64,000 nucleotides of DNA from Archegozetes longisetosus (Eukaryota; Arthropoda; Arachnida; Sarcoptiformes; Trhypochthoniidae), in NCBI GenBank assembly GCA_018873245.2, contig JAEMBT020000006.1, forward strand, positions 13,238,387-13,302,386, read 5' to 3'. The notes under the pieces were generated by a model. The model ran no database searches, was not told where the DNA came from, and saw only the letters and a list, made by a program, of their open reading frames with translations. A program made the translations under genes and the position numbers. Positions 26,684 through 37,644 of the stretch are shown here, in pieces. Every line of letters starts with the position of its first letter. The stretch's first letter is position 1.

Positions 26684-27330
26684 TATTTATGTTTTTCCCG
26701 TAATATATTTATTTATTGGATTACTCGACTTCTTTTTGAAAATGTGGTAAAACCACTTTTCTTTCTGCTCTTCTGCTTCAGAACCTGAATATTAGCCTCA
26801 GATTTGACATTATTTTCCCTGAATACTAGAAATTATAAAATCATGTAAGAGAAGAGATAACTGCTCGATTAATAGAAATTATTGCTTAACTCTCTGTCAC
26901 AATCGTGGATAAAATGTTCCCAAGTTTTACTTTAAAAATCTCGCTAAAATCAACAAAATGTCATCATTTCTTCAGAATTTAGGTATTCCTCAGCCATATA
27001 TCTGACTTTGAATAACAAAAAATCTGATAAATTCAGATTTATAACATTATTTTTAAATAATTTCTGGAAACATATCTTTCTGAGGACAAAAGTTTGCTCT
27101 AACATTGCAGTGCTGTGATGTCGCTACTAGCAATTTAATCTGCTGATGACTCTGTAACGGATAATAACTAGGATTTAATTAATTAGTAAAATAAAACTTC
27201 GAAAGTAATGGTTAACTATGATTCGAAAAACATCAGGACTAACCTAAACCTAGAACAGATATAAATCGTGGAAAATTTATCCCACAGTTCATTTTACATT
27301 CTCGGAAGTTAAGTTGTGACGAAGGATTAA

Positions 27331-28759
27331 TTGCCGAAATTCGAGAAGTTTGAAAACTAATGCTGATTTCGATTAGAAACTATTGGCCACTCTAAACTTC
27401 ATACCAAAATATTGAGAATTATTCGGTTGCATAGAAGACTTCGAAGGGACGAGTGAATCAGATGAGAATTACACAAGAGCTGAACAATATATCTACAATT
27501 AAAACTACAAAAATTCGTGTTATTATCTCTAAATCTTTCTATCAAATTAAATTTTTAATTTGATGAGATATATCTTTACTAACAAGTCAAGTAATGCGAG
27601 TTAAAACTGGTCTGTGATTCGGGTTTTTTCAGAGAAGTCCCAAATACCACTTATTTATAATTGTCCATACTATATGTAGATAAGAAATCGAAGTGACTAT
27701 TTAGGCGGCGAAAAGAAAAAATCTTATTATCTTAAAGTATTTTTTTATAATATTTTACTACACAATTTATAGGTATTTGTTGTTTGTGAGTTTAACTTTG
27801 TGATCGTAATTAAAATTATATTAGTTTATAAGGTATAAAATAATAATTATACGTTGTATTATAAAAATAACCGTATGATCACATAATTTTATATAAGCTT
27901 TTATACTAATTTTTAGCAGTAAAAAATATTTATAAACTCATGATTCACTTTTAATTGTATTTAATTCATTAATTTTATAATTAGTAAGAATGATTATTGA
28001 CTAAATTATATAATTTTTAAGTTTATAAATTATATAAATATATTAAAATAGAATAAAATAATTTAATTTTACAAATTTTTATTTCAATTGCATTATTTAT
28101 ATTTAAATAGATTTATTCTTATCACTTAGTTCATTATTGTTAGTTTTGTATCAATTTAATTATGGCATGCAGTGTCTGTTCGAAATAGAGCAGTCTTTAA
28201 AAACAAAACTTTACTCATCTGCTTTACAGTGCAGTACGTATCGTGTCATTGTGAGTACTCAACATACTCGTGGAGCAGATGAGTAAGAGTAATGAAAACC
28301 TTTAAATAGAGTGACTTGAGAGATGTTAAGGAGAGAAAGGGTCGAGCTTTCGAAGAGAGTACATTAAGTTTATTGCTTTATAAGTAATTTTATTTGTGTA
28401 TTGTAAATTTTATAAATAATAAAGGGACACTATAGGCATATGACTGTTATAATTTAATTTTGACTTTACTATATTATATATGAATAAGTTTATTTTATTG
28501 ATATCTGGAATTTCATATTAAAATACTATAAGATATACTGTATTTGAAATCAATGTAATTACAGATTTTTAAATATCATAATTTAAAAAAAAATTTTGTA
28601 GTATATTTAAGATAAACTAGGTGATATATTGTTTTTTTGGATAATATATTAAACAATTCTCGTTTGTTAAGTATTATTGCTTATTATTGTTATTGATCAT
28701 TTATTCTTTAAAATTTTTTTTATTTCAATGAAATTTATGTAGTTAAAATTTCTATTATA
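27331..28759. other. AT-rich region with a promoter/poly(A)-like segment
   Basis: No coding region. The part 28170-28420 is less AT-rich. It contains TTTAAATAGAG, a GAGA-rich leader and AATAAAG in a spacing like a solo LTR, plus an inverted pair ACTCATCTGCT/AGCAGATGAGT. No flanking duplication was identified. Confidence 0.3.
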
Positions 28760-28761
28760 TA

Positions 28762-29453
28762 CACACAATTTCAAAAATAATTGGGACACTTTAAATAGAT
28801 ATAAATTTCCAACCGATTGACCGAATTAAGTCAAATTTTTTCCAAAATAACCAGTAAACATATAGAATTTATTTGCATCAGGAACCATTATAATATCTTG
28901 TAAAATAAAATTGTTATTAAAGGAAATATCAAAATCTATAATATATATGTTTCATATCTTGTATAAATGAACAATTGCACCTTTAGTTTAATAAAATTAT
29001 CATTATATTAAATAATTAGACGTAATTTTTTGACGGTATATTTTATGTTTTTTATGTCTTCAATTCATTTGATTAATCGTTGTTTCTTGGCGTCAATATT
29101 TCATCAATTTTATTGACTCAATGCAAACAGTGCATTGCAAACAGTGATTGATTCTAATGGAAGTTATACACGATATTAATTGATATTAATTTATAATTTC
29201 ATAAATTTGATTTATTTTCACAATACTTTGTTAAAAGTATTTTATTTTGTAAATCTATCCATTAATTATCTAAACAAATATGAATGTCGTTTTTCTTTTA
29301 AAACTTTTTTGTTTATTAAGATATTTAAATGATTTCTATTGTGATAAAATTCTAAATATTTCTAAATTATTTTTTAAAATTTCATTAAAATTGCTCTACT
29401 TATTATAAAGTTATAACCATTTAAAATGTCCCAATTAGTTTTGAAATTGTGTG
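28762..29453. mobile_element. Tc1/mariner-like non-autonomous element, copy 1
   Basis: Termini of about 45 bp are inverted repeats starting CACACAATTTCAAAA, with TTGGGACA near the middle. TA flanks both ends (28760-28761 and 29454-29455). It is 692 bp long with no transposase frame. Most of its length matches copy 2 at 50885-51742. Confidence 0.75.
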
Positions 29454-29519
29454 TATAATAATAAGACTCGCTGTATTCATCACTAACATTAAATTGTTAC
29501 AATTAATAGTTTCTATAGG

Positions 29520-29656
29520 AATGACATGAACAGGATAAAACGGGATGGGACGAGACGGCATAAAGTTGGCCTCTGCGGTACGGAATGGGACCGGATAGAG
29601 TTTTGACGGGACGGAATAGGATGGGGCTCGGTTTTCTTTTATCTGTACACCTCTAA
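29520..29656. mobile_element. Possible end of a second hAT-like element
   Basis: The stretch carries many copies of ACGGGA/GGGAC and ends TGTACACCTCTA. Reversed, this is TAGAGGTGTACA, which fits the hAT start rule YARNG. The matching left end was not found. Confidence 0.3.
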
Positions 29657-30304
29657 TACTCACGTTTAAGAAGCTGGATGAAAATGGTCTGGAAGTGACC
29701 ATGAAAGTGACCTTAAGGTTACATATTTAATTTGTCTTCAGTTTTCTATGTTCTATTTGTTAAATAAAGCTCGAATCGAAATATGACTTATTAGATCGAA
29801 CAAGCTCGATTTTTCGTGTTGACCTCGGATGAACTCAGCTATTGTCTCGATCGACTCGTATGATCGAGACGAGTCCCAACGATATATAATTTATGCATCT
29901 ACGACATCGGGAACATAGCCGTCCACGTTTGTTAAAGCCCAGCCCAATCTTTATTATCATAGGTTTTTATAATTAATAAATTCAGTAAAACCATGTCAAT
30001 AATTCTTGTAGCCGACAGAATATTGATTGTTATCTTGTTTCATATAGCCTTGAGCCGAGAGATATCGCATAGGATATAATTTAAATATAAGGACTGTGAA
30101 ATATTATATAAGTCATTAAATATCAATTATAATAATCAGTCGTGTCAGGTATTGATTTTTATTCTGAAAATTTGAGTTAACATTTAAACTATAGTTCTCT
30201 GCATAAACTATTCAATTTTTATACTGTCCCTAACTTTTTATCTCTGCGCATCAGGGATTAAAGTAAAATTATTTGGCGTCAATTATACTATTGTGATACC
30301 AAAT
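29657..30304. other. Spacer, no gene seen
   Basis: A CG-richer patch with repeated GATCGA/GACTCG lies at about 29765-29880. Bases just below 30305 would be the truncated interior of the copia-type element; no gag or pol frame can be read. Confidence 0.35.
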
Positions 30305-30564
30305 TTCGTTTAGAAGTCTTCTTGTATTCGATGAAATAAGCTAAACAACTTTTTGGGTATTAGTAATTTTATTTAAGACAAAAACAGTTTGTATACAGAG
30401 ATTAGAAGTTATAAGTAGAGAACAATGTTAAGAGACAACTTTCACAATTGTTCGGGAAGTGAAGAATGACTATTTTGTCACTCCTTATATACGGACAGAA
30501 AGTTGTTTACAGAAATCAGTGGAATTTTCCATAAGTATCAATGTTGGTCACTAACTGACCAACA
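30305..30564 (-). mobile_element. Copia-type LTR
   Basis: Read on the minus strand, this segment starts TGTTGGTCAGTTAGTGACC. It contains a TATA box TATATAAGG (plus 30483-30491) and an AATAAAAT signal (plus about 30365-30372). It is followed by TTGGTATCACA, close to the TGGTATCAGAG initiator-Met-tRNA primer site usual in copia elements. Length is about 260 bp. The 3' CA end is not exact, and the coding interior is missing, so it is a truncated copy. Confidence 0.5.
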
Positions 30565-31606
30565 CGTACTTGATAATTGCCCTATTGCCCTATTTTTGAC
30601 ATTTTGATCCATTATTGTGATCATCACGACTGACCCACAATTAAGAATTATCTCCTCAGAACTCTGTGTTCTATTTATTTTCCTAAATATAGGCCATTGT
30701 GAAATCAAATCTTTGAGAACTGTATTTGATCTCACACTATTAAGTCCAAAGTGCAACTATCATGATGTACTGTCTTTGACAAAACTAACTGACCAAATTA
30801 TTTTGGGGTTTTCAAATAATAAAAGTTGATGAATTTTGATGAAATTTTATCTGAATGAAATATTGGGAAGAATATTATGGCAAGTGGGTGTTGAAATTGC
30901 TTTTAAGGCAGATAAGTTATTTAGGTAAATTCTGTGAGACTAACCTGATGGTAAATCTCGAACTCTGATGAATTGAAACTAAACCAGATAAAAACGATTA
31001 GATGTGTATTTTTGTTTCACTCAAATATTGTTTATCTGAGAATTACACGTTTAGATACCTGAAAAATCCGATTTTTAAAATATCATAAATTTTTTACCTG
31101 AAGGGATAAAATCATAATCTTAACGTCAAATTTTAGATAATTTGAATATTTATCAAGAATTTATACAGAAATAAAATTTCTATTGAATACAATAGTAAAC
31201 GCTCTGATTAATAATTCTGCAGTGCGTTTCAGAAAGGAATGGGATCTTAAAATTTCTAAGATCGGATAGGTCTTAGAGTTGAGAATTTTCTGTTTCATAA
31301 AAAAGTTAATACAAATCTTAAATTCAGTAAACGGTCCTAAGATCGAAGTAGATTTAAGATTGCATTTCTGACAAATGGACACTAAATGTTTTAATTTTTT
31401 GCTCGAATAAGCTTTAAATAGCATTTTATTTAATTATAAATAAGTTTAGTTAATAAAAAGTCAATTTTTTAACAAACTTCACTTAAAACTTAAAAAATAT
31501 ATGTTTTGATTGAATATAAGGTATGAGTAACTGAAATAATGGTAAATGATAGAGTAAATAATTAGTCATTGACTGAATCGTGAATCAAGTGATTTATCGG
31601 CAACTA
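30565..31606. other. Spacer, no gene seen
   Basis: Short frames at 30617-30829 (+) and 31161-31424 (-) show no recognisable domain and no coding-like composition. Confidence 0.4.
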
Positions 31607-32188
31607 ATGGACGGTAAAATAAAATCTACGACTAAAAGGGGACCTAATTTTATTGCAGAAGAGATCAAAGTACTGGTCGATGAATATAATGAAAAAAAGT
31701 CAATAATTGAGTCCAAGATTTTTATTCAATACTTTAAATACTGTTTAAAATACTTATCAAAACCATAGTTTTCAAACAGTATTTCAAATACCGATAAAAC
31801 GAATGCCTGGATTGAGATTACAAATCGAGTCAATGCAGTAAATGAGAGCGGATTCAAGTGATCAGTCAATGAAATAAAAAATATATATATAACATTCAGA
31901 TCCGAAGCTAAAACTAAAGCGGCGGTCACTGCTTCACATTCTCGTCAGACTGACGGCGGATTGCTGACTGATGTGACACTAAATGAGACCGAAGTCGTTG
32001 TCTTAAATACTATTAATCCAGAACTCACTACTGCTATTCGAAACGAATTTGATAGTGAAATGTCTGAACACTATCCGAATAACAATACTATTGAATTGAT
32101 AGTCAGTGACTATCAATTTGTGACGAACAGTGACTGTAAGTTGACTCTATCGGTCACTCTATCATTCGAACTAACTGATCTTTTGTAA
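31607..32188 (+). pseudogene. Myb/SANT-like (zeste/NAIF1-type) DNA-binding protein, broken
   Basis: From the ATG at 31607 the frame reads a Myb/SANT-like start (KRGPNFIAEEIKVLVDEY) and continues in the same frame after two stops: TAG at 31766-31768 and TGA near 31859. Downstream are NTDKTNAWIEITNRVNAV and SEAKTKAA, which fit helices two and three of this domain type and its basic tail. The first stop sits in an extra segment of about 75 bases that is itself an inverted repeat (TTTAAATACTGTTT and AAACAGTATTTCAAA), apparently a small insertion. The second looks like a CGA-to-TGA change. Such domains occur in zeste/NAIF1-like proteins and as accessory proteins of Harbinger transposons; I cannot tell which this was. 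Confidence 0.6.
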
Positions 32189-32266
32189 GGCATTAGTTTT
32201 GATCAATTTTTAATATATAAAAGGTTTGTGTAAATGCATTTATAAGTCAGTAATAAAAAAGACTGG

Positions 32267-33452
32267 GTTGAACTTAGAGATGAAAATTGAGACTAAGACT
32301 AAGACTATACCTTAGTCTTTAGTCTGTAAGACTAAACTATAGCTTAGTCTGTAGTCTTAGTCTGTCTCAACCTCTTAGTCTTTAGTCTTAGCCTCAGACT
32401 AAAACCCTTAGTCTTAGTTTAGTCTCCTAGTCTGCATTCAATAATACGAATTCAAGGGGTTAGCCTCTGAGTAGCCCTTTGGAAGGCCTTCAAAATTTAA
32501 ATGGCTTATATAAGTCTAAAAAACTTAAATCCTTAGGGGTTAAATTTAACCATTGTAATCAACTTATTCCAAAAGCTTATAACTACACTCTTTATCATCA
32601 ACATTTTTTTTGTAAAAAAAAGACTTTTTTCAAATATAGGAAAAGTTTTCCTTCTAAATAAACGGAATTCGACGCAATTCTGTAGAATTCAGTCAACTTT
32701 TAAAATAAAAATTACTTTAATTCAAAGGTTAAAAGATAATTTTAAAATTGTTTAAAGGTTTTATTGAAGATTTTGAGTGTAGAGTTGTTGCAAATGTTTT
32801 GGAAATAAAGACGGAAGTAAAGACATGGAACCCCTTCAAATATTTAGTTAATACTTATTTATTGTTTCGTAACTCTATCTCAATTTTGGTTTAAGAACTG
32901 AACATTACAATTGACTATATAATAGTACTTAAGATTATTTTCGGTAAACAACAACCACTATCACAAATTGCATTAATTTTGGCAAATCCAGTGTTTTTAT
33001 TCAAAACATTTGAATTTATTTAAAATATAACCGGGATTTCTGTAAAATTTCTCTAACTAAGAGTAGAATTTGAAGAAATACTTATGTGAAATATTTAATA
33101 ACCCCTCAGATATGTATTTATAAAATTTACTAAATGAGTCCTTATATCTAATATTGGCCTAAAAAGTAAAGAGTAAATATGAGCTACCAGGAAAGCCATG
33201 TATATGTAAAATGCAATGCCTTAGTGATAATATTAAGAAGGGTGTTTTGAGAGGCAAACATTTTTGCTTGACGAGATGCTTATTTGAAATATGGAAATTT
33301 ATTATGGAGACTAAGGACTATTCGGACTAAATTAATGTTTAGTCTTTAGTCTTAGTCCTCAGACTAAAGACTAAAGGAATGCTTAGTCTTAGCCTCAGTC
33401 TAAGACTAAGACTAAGACTAAACGGACTAAAATTTTCATCTCTAGTTGAACT
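32267..33452. mobile_element. hAT-like non-autonomous element with GACTAA subterminal arrays
   Basis: The element is 32275-33444 (1170 bp). It starts TAGAGATGAAAATT and ends with the exact inverse AATTTTCATCTCTA, matching the hAT start rule YARNG and close to the Ac terminus. It is flanked by a perfect 8-bp direct repeat GTTGAACT (32267-32274 and 33445-33452), the hAT target-duplication length. The outer 120-160 bases on each side are packed with GACTAA/TTAGTC units in both orientations, probably transposase-binding sites. The middle has no recognisable transposase; the frame 32479-32661 is not known to me. Confidence 0.85.
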
Positions 33453-33464
33453 AGGCTTTACGTG

Positions 33465-34200
33465 GCCAGAGATTTTCGATTACGTGAAAATTTTGATCTT
33501 TTAATAATTACTATATACCCCAGGCACCCACTTTTGATGATCGATCCTAATAGTGCACGATATAGTGAGTCGAATGATATATTACATGCCCATATTCTAT
33601 CCATAAATTACGTAAAAATGAAATATTTTAAAACTCAAAAATAATTCTATCGCTAGGTATCCCTCCGAAATGCGATATAAGATAATTTTCTATAAAATAA
33701 TTAAGTATCCACGTGCATGATTTAACCTAAGCCGAAGATAGCGTCAGGTCGCGAAGCGATCTGACGCTATCTTCGGCTTAGGTTAAATTGGGTTCGTGGT
33801 GGTTAGGTTAAACGAGTCGCCAATAGGTACTTTGAGAGAAGGATGAATGGAAAACGGGTGTGTGGAGTGGTCGGGTGGGTGCCTGGATATATAAAAAATC
33901 AAAATTCTCACCTAATTTATGGATAAAACATGGCATGTGATACTTCGTTAGACTCCTCACATCGAGTACTACTAGGATCCATCATCAAAAGCCCGCAAAG
34001 GGTAGCCATCACCAAACTATTTATTGAATTTTTAAAAAATTAATTTTTTACGTAATTTATGGATAGAATATAAGCATATAATACATCATTAGACTCCTCA
34101 CATCTAATACTATTAGGATCGATCATCAAAAATGTGTGCCCAGAAATGGCACCTATTACCGAGCTATCAATGTTATAGTTTAAAACTCTAAATACAAGAA
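33465..34200. repeat. Satellite-like units of about 140 bp, two direct and one inverted
   Basis: Two direct copies start at 33913 and 34053 (TAATTTATGGATA..., period 140) and share ATTAGACTCCTCACATC-type and GGATCNATCATCAAAA blocks. A third copy runs in reverse complement at about 33520-33625. A further shared block with GGGTGCCTGG (about 33518 inverted, about 33875 direct) shows the units were once part of a longer repeat. Confidence 0.6.
33721..33787. repeat. 67-bp near-perfect hairpin
   Basis: Arms 33721-33752 and 33756-33787 (32 bases each) are complementary except for one G/T pair, with loop GAA. The sequence is GC-richer than the neighbourhood and lies between the inverted satellite-like units. 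In RNA all 32 pairs would form, counting one G-U wobble. It could be a small-RNA precursor, a cruciform, or the core of a MITE; nothing in the sequence decides. Confidence 0.9.
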
Positions 34201-34613
34201 ATATATGTAATGTTAACGAACTTTTATTCTAAAAGATAGTTTTATTTCGAGTTAACTACTCGTTTCCTCCCTTTAAACTGAGCTGAAATCAGATATTTGT
34301 ATATAAGGTATGAAAATACAATAAAAGTGTTATCGATCAGAAAGAGAAGACTTCTGGCGACTAAATATTTTAATCCATCGCTTCAATCTCTATAAGGTCA
34401 ATACTTAAAACTTTTCACCTGTTTACTCCAAATAAGTTAGAGAGCTTAGAGTAAACTGCATAGTACAAAATAAATTCAAGACTTGTAAAACCCATTACCT
34501 TTACATATATCTAAATACTTCTAATCGATTTGAACCCATTTTTTGGTCCGAGGACAAACAAGGATAATTAAGCTTTTTTGAAAGATAATGATATAATTTT
34601 ATAGCTTTGCTGA
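34201..34613. other. Spacer, no gene seen
   Basis: AT-rich, with no features beyond short random frames. Confidence 0.4.
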
Positions 34614-34926
34614 TTAACGACAATTAGTTTGAATAGGAGCGCCATTGTGCTCAATACAACGCTTTAATATTACTGAATGACAGAAATTATTTATCATTCC
34701 TTGAAGTATCTTATTAAACTCTCTCAATGTGTCGTTTAAGTGTTTTAACGTCTGTTGGTTTTTCCCGATATACTTTATAATTTAAGAATCCCCAAAGAGA
34801 AAAATCGGCAATTGTCAGGTTGGGTGACATGAATGAAAATTAAGGTGTTTTTAATAATTAAAAAACAGTGTTATTTGTAATTCAAAGTTCTCTTGCCGCT
34901 CGTCTTGCTGACGAACTCACCATTCA
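34614..34926 (-). pseudogene. Mariner-family transposase relic (C-terminal part plus HTH piece)
   Basis: On the minus strand the segment ends with a readable transposase tail: NLTIADFSLWGFLNYKVYRE, then after one frameshift FNKILQGMINNF, LKRCIEHNGAP and a stop at 34614. This fits the D-x-x-LWGFLK-x-x-VY ... RCIxxNG tail of arthropod mariner-type elements. Just upstream (34892-34926) a short SSARRAAREL piece looks like the second helix-turn-helix, so the catalytic core between them is deleted. It is well decayed. Confidence 0.6.
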
Positions 34927-35210
34927 ATCACCATCTCTTCACTGACCCTATTGTATGTAAGCGCTTTTTGTCCCTGTTCTTTTTTACCGAAGTTTCTAAA
35001 TATCTCCATAAGTAAAGAAATTATAAGCTAATCTTTTGAAAGTATTAGGTGCTGCATGAAATGCATATTACCCCTGAATTCCTCTGAAGAGCACATTTTG
35101 TAGAAATTCTGCAATTATAGTTGCTCAAATGTTCTGCAACAAAATGGGCTTTTTAATCTCTTGTGTATTGATATGGAGCCTTAACACAAAGCAATATAAC
35201 TGTATATCTA

Positions 35211-37642
35211 CAGCTTTGGACAATGAGATCTACTGTTAGAAATTTGGCTGTATAAAATTAATAAATTATATAAATCTTATGAAAATTAATATGTAGTAAC
35301 TAGAATAGTTGACAATTATATAAAAATTTTTAAGATATAATAACATTTAGCTTATAAAAATACTAATTAAATTGAAACGGGACTAAAATGTCCCGTTGAC
35401 CGGTTCTCCAGGCAGGTATGAAGATACTGGCGTGTCGCTGCTTTGTAGGATTAGTGGACAGGGGTAAAACTGAAGAGTACGTGCTCGATTAAGGACGGTA
35501 CAATTCCAGCGGATCAGAGGGACTGGGTTAAGAAAAAAAGATCACGCGTTTAGATAGAGGGATTTATTATAATGATATCGATATTAACAGATTGATAGAT
35601 CATAGACAGATTGATTGATAATCTTAACGGATTAATACATAATGTATTTACATATATTTATCATCACGGTTAAAAATCATAATATTAATTTTGAATACAA
35701 TGAGTTTACATTTTTACATAAGTGCAACAATGGTAGTGACTATTATGTTTTGGTTAATGCTTTTGAATGTATGAATTTATGATGTGTTGTTTAAATCAAT
35801 TATAATTAAGATAATTAGTAATTTAGAAATTTTGAACACTTGATAATGTTGTTGAACATCGGTTGCCGGAGGATGGAGACAGGGGTTCCATCAGCTCGTT
35901 TCAAAATACAATAAAAATTTCCATTGAATACAATATACATATTATAAAGCATTTTATAAGAAAATATGGGTAAATCCGGGCTAATGGGTCTAATGGGGTT
36001 CCCGATCCTCCACCTCCAAGTGTAATGCATCATTGGATTCATTTAGTCGAGCTGAACATTTTGATACCACACTTGACTACTTCCAACACGAACCTGACCA
36101 CTTCTGGCCACCGAGACCTAATCCCTTCGAAAATGGGTAAACCTGGCCTTACCAAGTTGTAGCCCAAGCCAAACCTGATTTAAACTAAGGTATAATAGGT
36201 TAGGTCGCATCATGAACTAACTTATTTTCCCTTAGTTTATATAAGGCTTGTTTAGGTTATGACTCGAGAATCCAGTAGCGCGATTCTGGTACGAATCCTA
36301 AACTCGATCGTTACTTAAATATAAGATCGATCATTATAGTCTTTAAATTAAGTCTCGATCTTCAATTAACGAGCACTTTGAGAATCGATCATTACTTAAA
36401 ATCGTACTAAACTTAATCTTAAACTTAAAGATCGCTTCGAGAATAGCCCCCAGGTTTACCCATTACGAGGTACTAAACCAAGCATTGATAGATATCTCGA
36501 GAACTACTTAAGATAAATCGAATTTTAAATGAATAAAAATGAAAGAATATGATCAAATGAAAAAATTTTAATTAATGGATTAATAAGGAAGCAATATTTA
36601 TTTGTTTCAAACTCAGCATATTTCATTGCAAAGTTGACACTCTTGACTGATGAACCTTAGATAAAGGAGGGGTAGGAATAAGCACTGAAAACTTGCCGAT
36701 CGAGTGATTTTGATCAAACTCAATATAGTTATAGTCCATGTCCAACTATTAAGTTTGACCAAAGGTTTGAGATTGTTGAGATTTAAAGTGTTATAATCTA
36801 AAATGCGGAAAACTTTATTTCAGCGAAACGGGACAAGATAGAAACACCAAACCAACACAAATATGAGTGAAAATTGATTCTAAACAATATGTGAAAATTT
36901 CAAAACCAGTACTATACGTACAAATATATTTCATGAAAAACTGAAAATTTTGAAATTCCAAAGATTTTTCTATGTAATTATAGAGTAAAATTTCATAAAA
37001 CAACAAAAAAATTTTGGGGACTATAGGCAAAAATAATATTGACAAAAAACTAACCGGTGAAGTTTATTCGCAATTGCATACATGTAAATATAATTATATA
37101 CATATCAGTATAAGTATACTGAGTTTGATCAAAATCGGTCCATTAGAACGCTTATTCCTACTTCTCCTTTAATACGTTTTATTTGAGAACCTGACTAAAG
37201 TTTATTCAAGCAGTATGTAATAAATATGATTTCAAAACTTAATAAAAATTCTATAATTATTATAAAATGATGAGGTTTAAATTTTTTAACATTAATTTTT
37301 AAACATTTTCAAAATAATTTGAAAATGAATAAAAAAATTTTCGCTTTTGATTGTATTTAAGCTTCTTTAGATAAATTTTTAGTCGCAAGCTAGCTAAATG
37401 AAATTTTATTATCTTTATAACTTTCTTAATAATGAAAATTTTATGATTATTTTTCCTCATAAACTTGTATTCAAACTTTAAGTTTTAGTGTCAAAATATC
37501 TCTAACCGGTTTCTTACATTTGAAATTTTTCTGGAATTTTGCAGAGCTCAGGCGCGATCTCAAAGTATATAATTTAGTGTTCTTTTAATTTTATATCAGA
37601 ATTTTCTAAATTTCTAACAGTAGATCTCATTGTCCAAAGCTG
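35211..37642. mobile_element. Tc1/mariner-type element with perfect 35-bp terminal repeats
   Basis: Bases 35211-35245 and 37608-37642 are perfect inverted repeats of 35 bp (starting CAGCTTTGGACAATGAGATC), with TA on both sides (35209-35210 and 37643-37644). The 2432-bp interior has no transposase frame. It includes a GC-richer block (35385-35560), a pair of inverted AATGGGTAAACCTGG sequences (about 36132 and 36466) and a nested element at 36664-37169. Confidence 0.8.
36664..37169. mobile_element. Nested TA-flanked MITE of 506 bp
   Basis: The ends are AAGGAGGGGTAGGAATAAGC and, inverted, AAGGAGAAGTAGGAATAAGC, with TA flanks at 36662-36663 and 37170-37171. A second inverted block, TTTTGATCAAACTCA, lies inside each end. 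It is inserted in the larger element at 35211-37642. Confidence 0.7.
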
Positions 37643-37644
37643 TA

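Larger units (their letters stand above)
24384..27326. mobile_element. piggyBac-like element, decayed, with nested insertions
   Basis: The left end (from 24384, CCCTTCAGCACAAC) and the right end (reverse complement TCCTTCGTCACAAC) are inverted repeats with similarity over about 60 bases. Both are flanked by TTAA (24380-24383 and 27327-27330), the target site of piggyBac transposases. A third copy of the terminus lies at about 24845-24884, followed by TTAA at 24885-24888, so 24384-24884 may be a 501-bp derivative or an internal duplication. Subterminal blocks with GACATCACAG also recur inverted (about 24608 and 27120). No piggyBac transposase can be read. A pogo-like relic sits inside at 26154-26683. 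Confidence 0.55.

Noticed and set aside
27541-27565. AT palindrome ATCAAATTAAA/TTTAATTTGAT
   Set aside because: Short AT palindromes are expected by chance in DNA this AT-rich.
32275-33444. GACTAA arrays as a CRISPR array or a plain microsatellite
   Set aside because: There are no spacers of equal size, and the arrays are the mirrored ends of a hAT-like element with an 8-bp target duplication.
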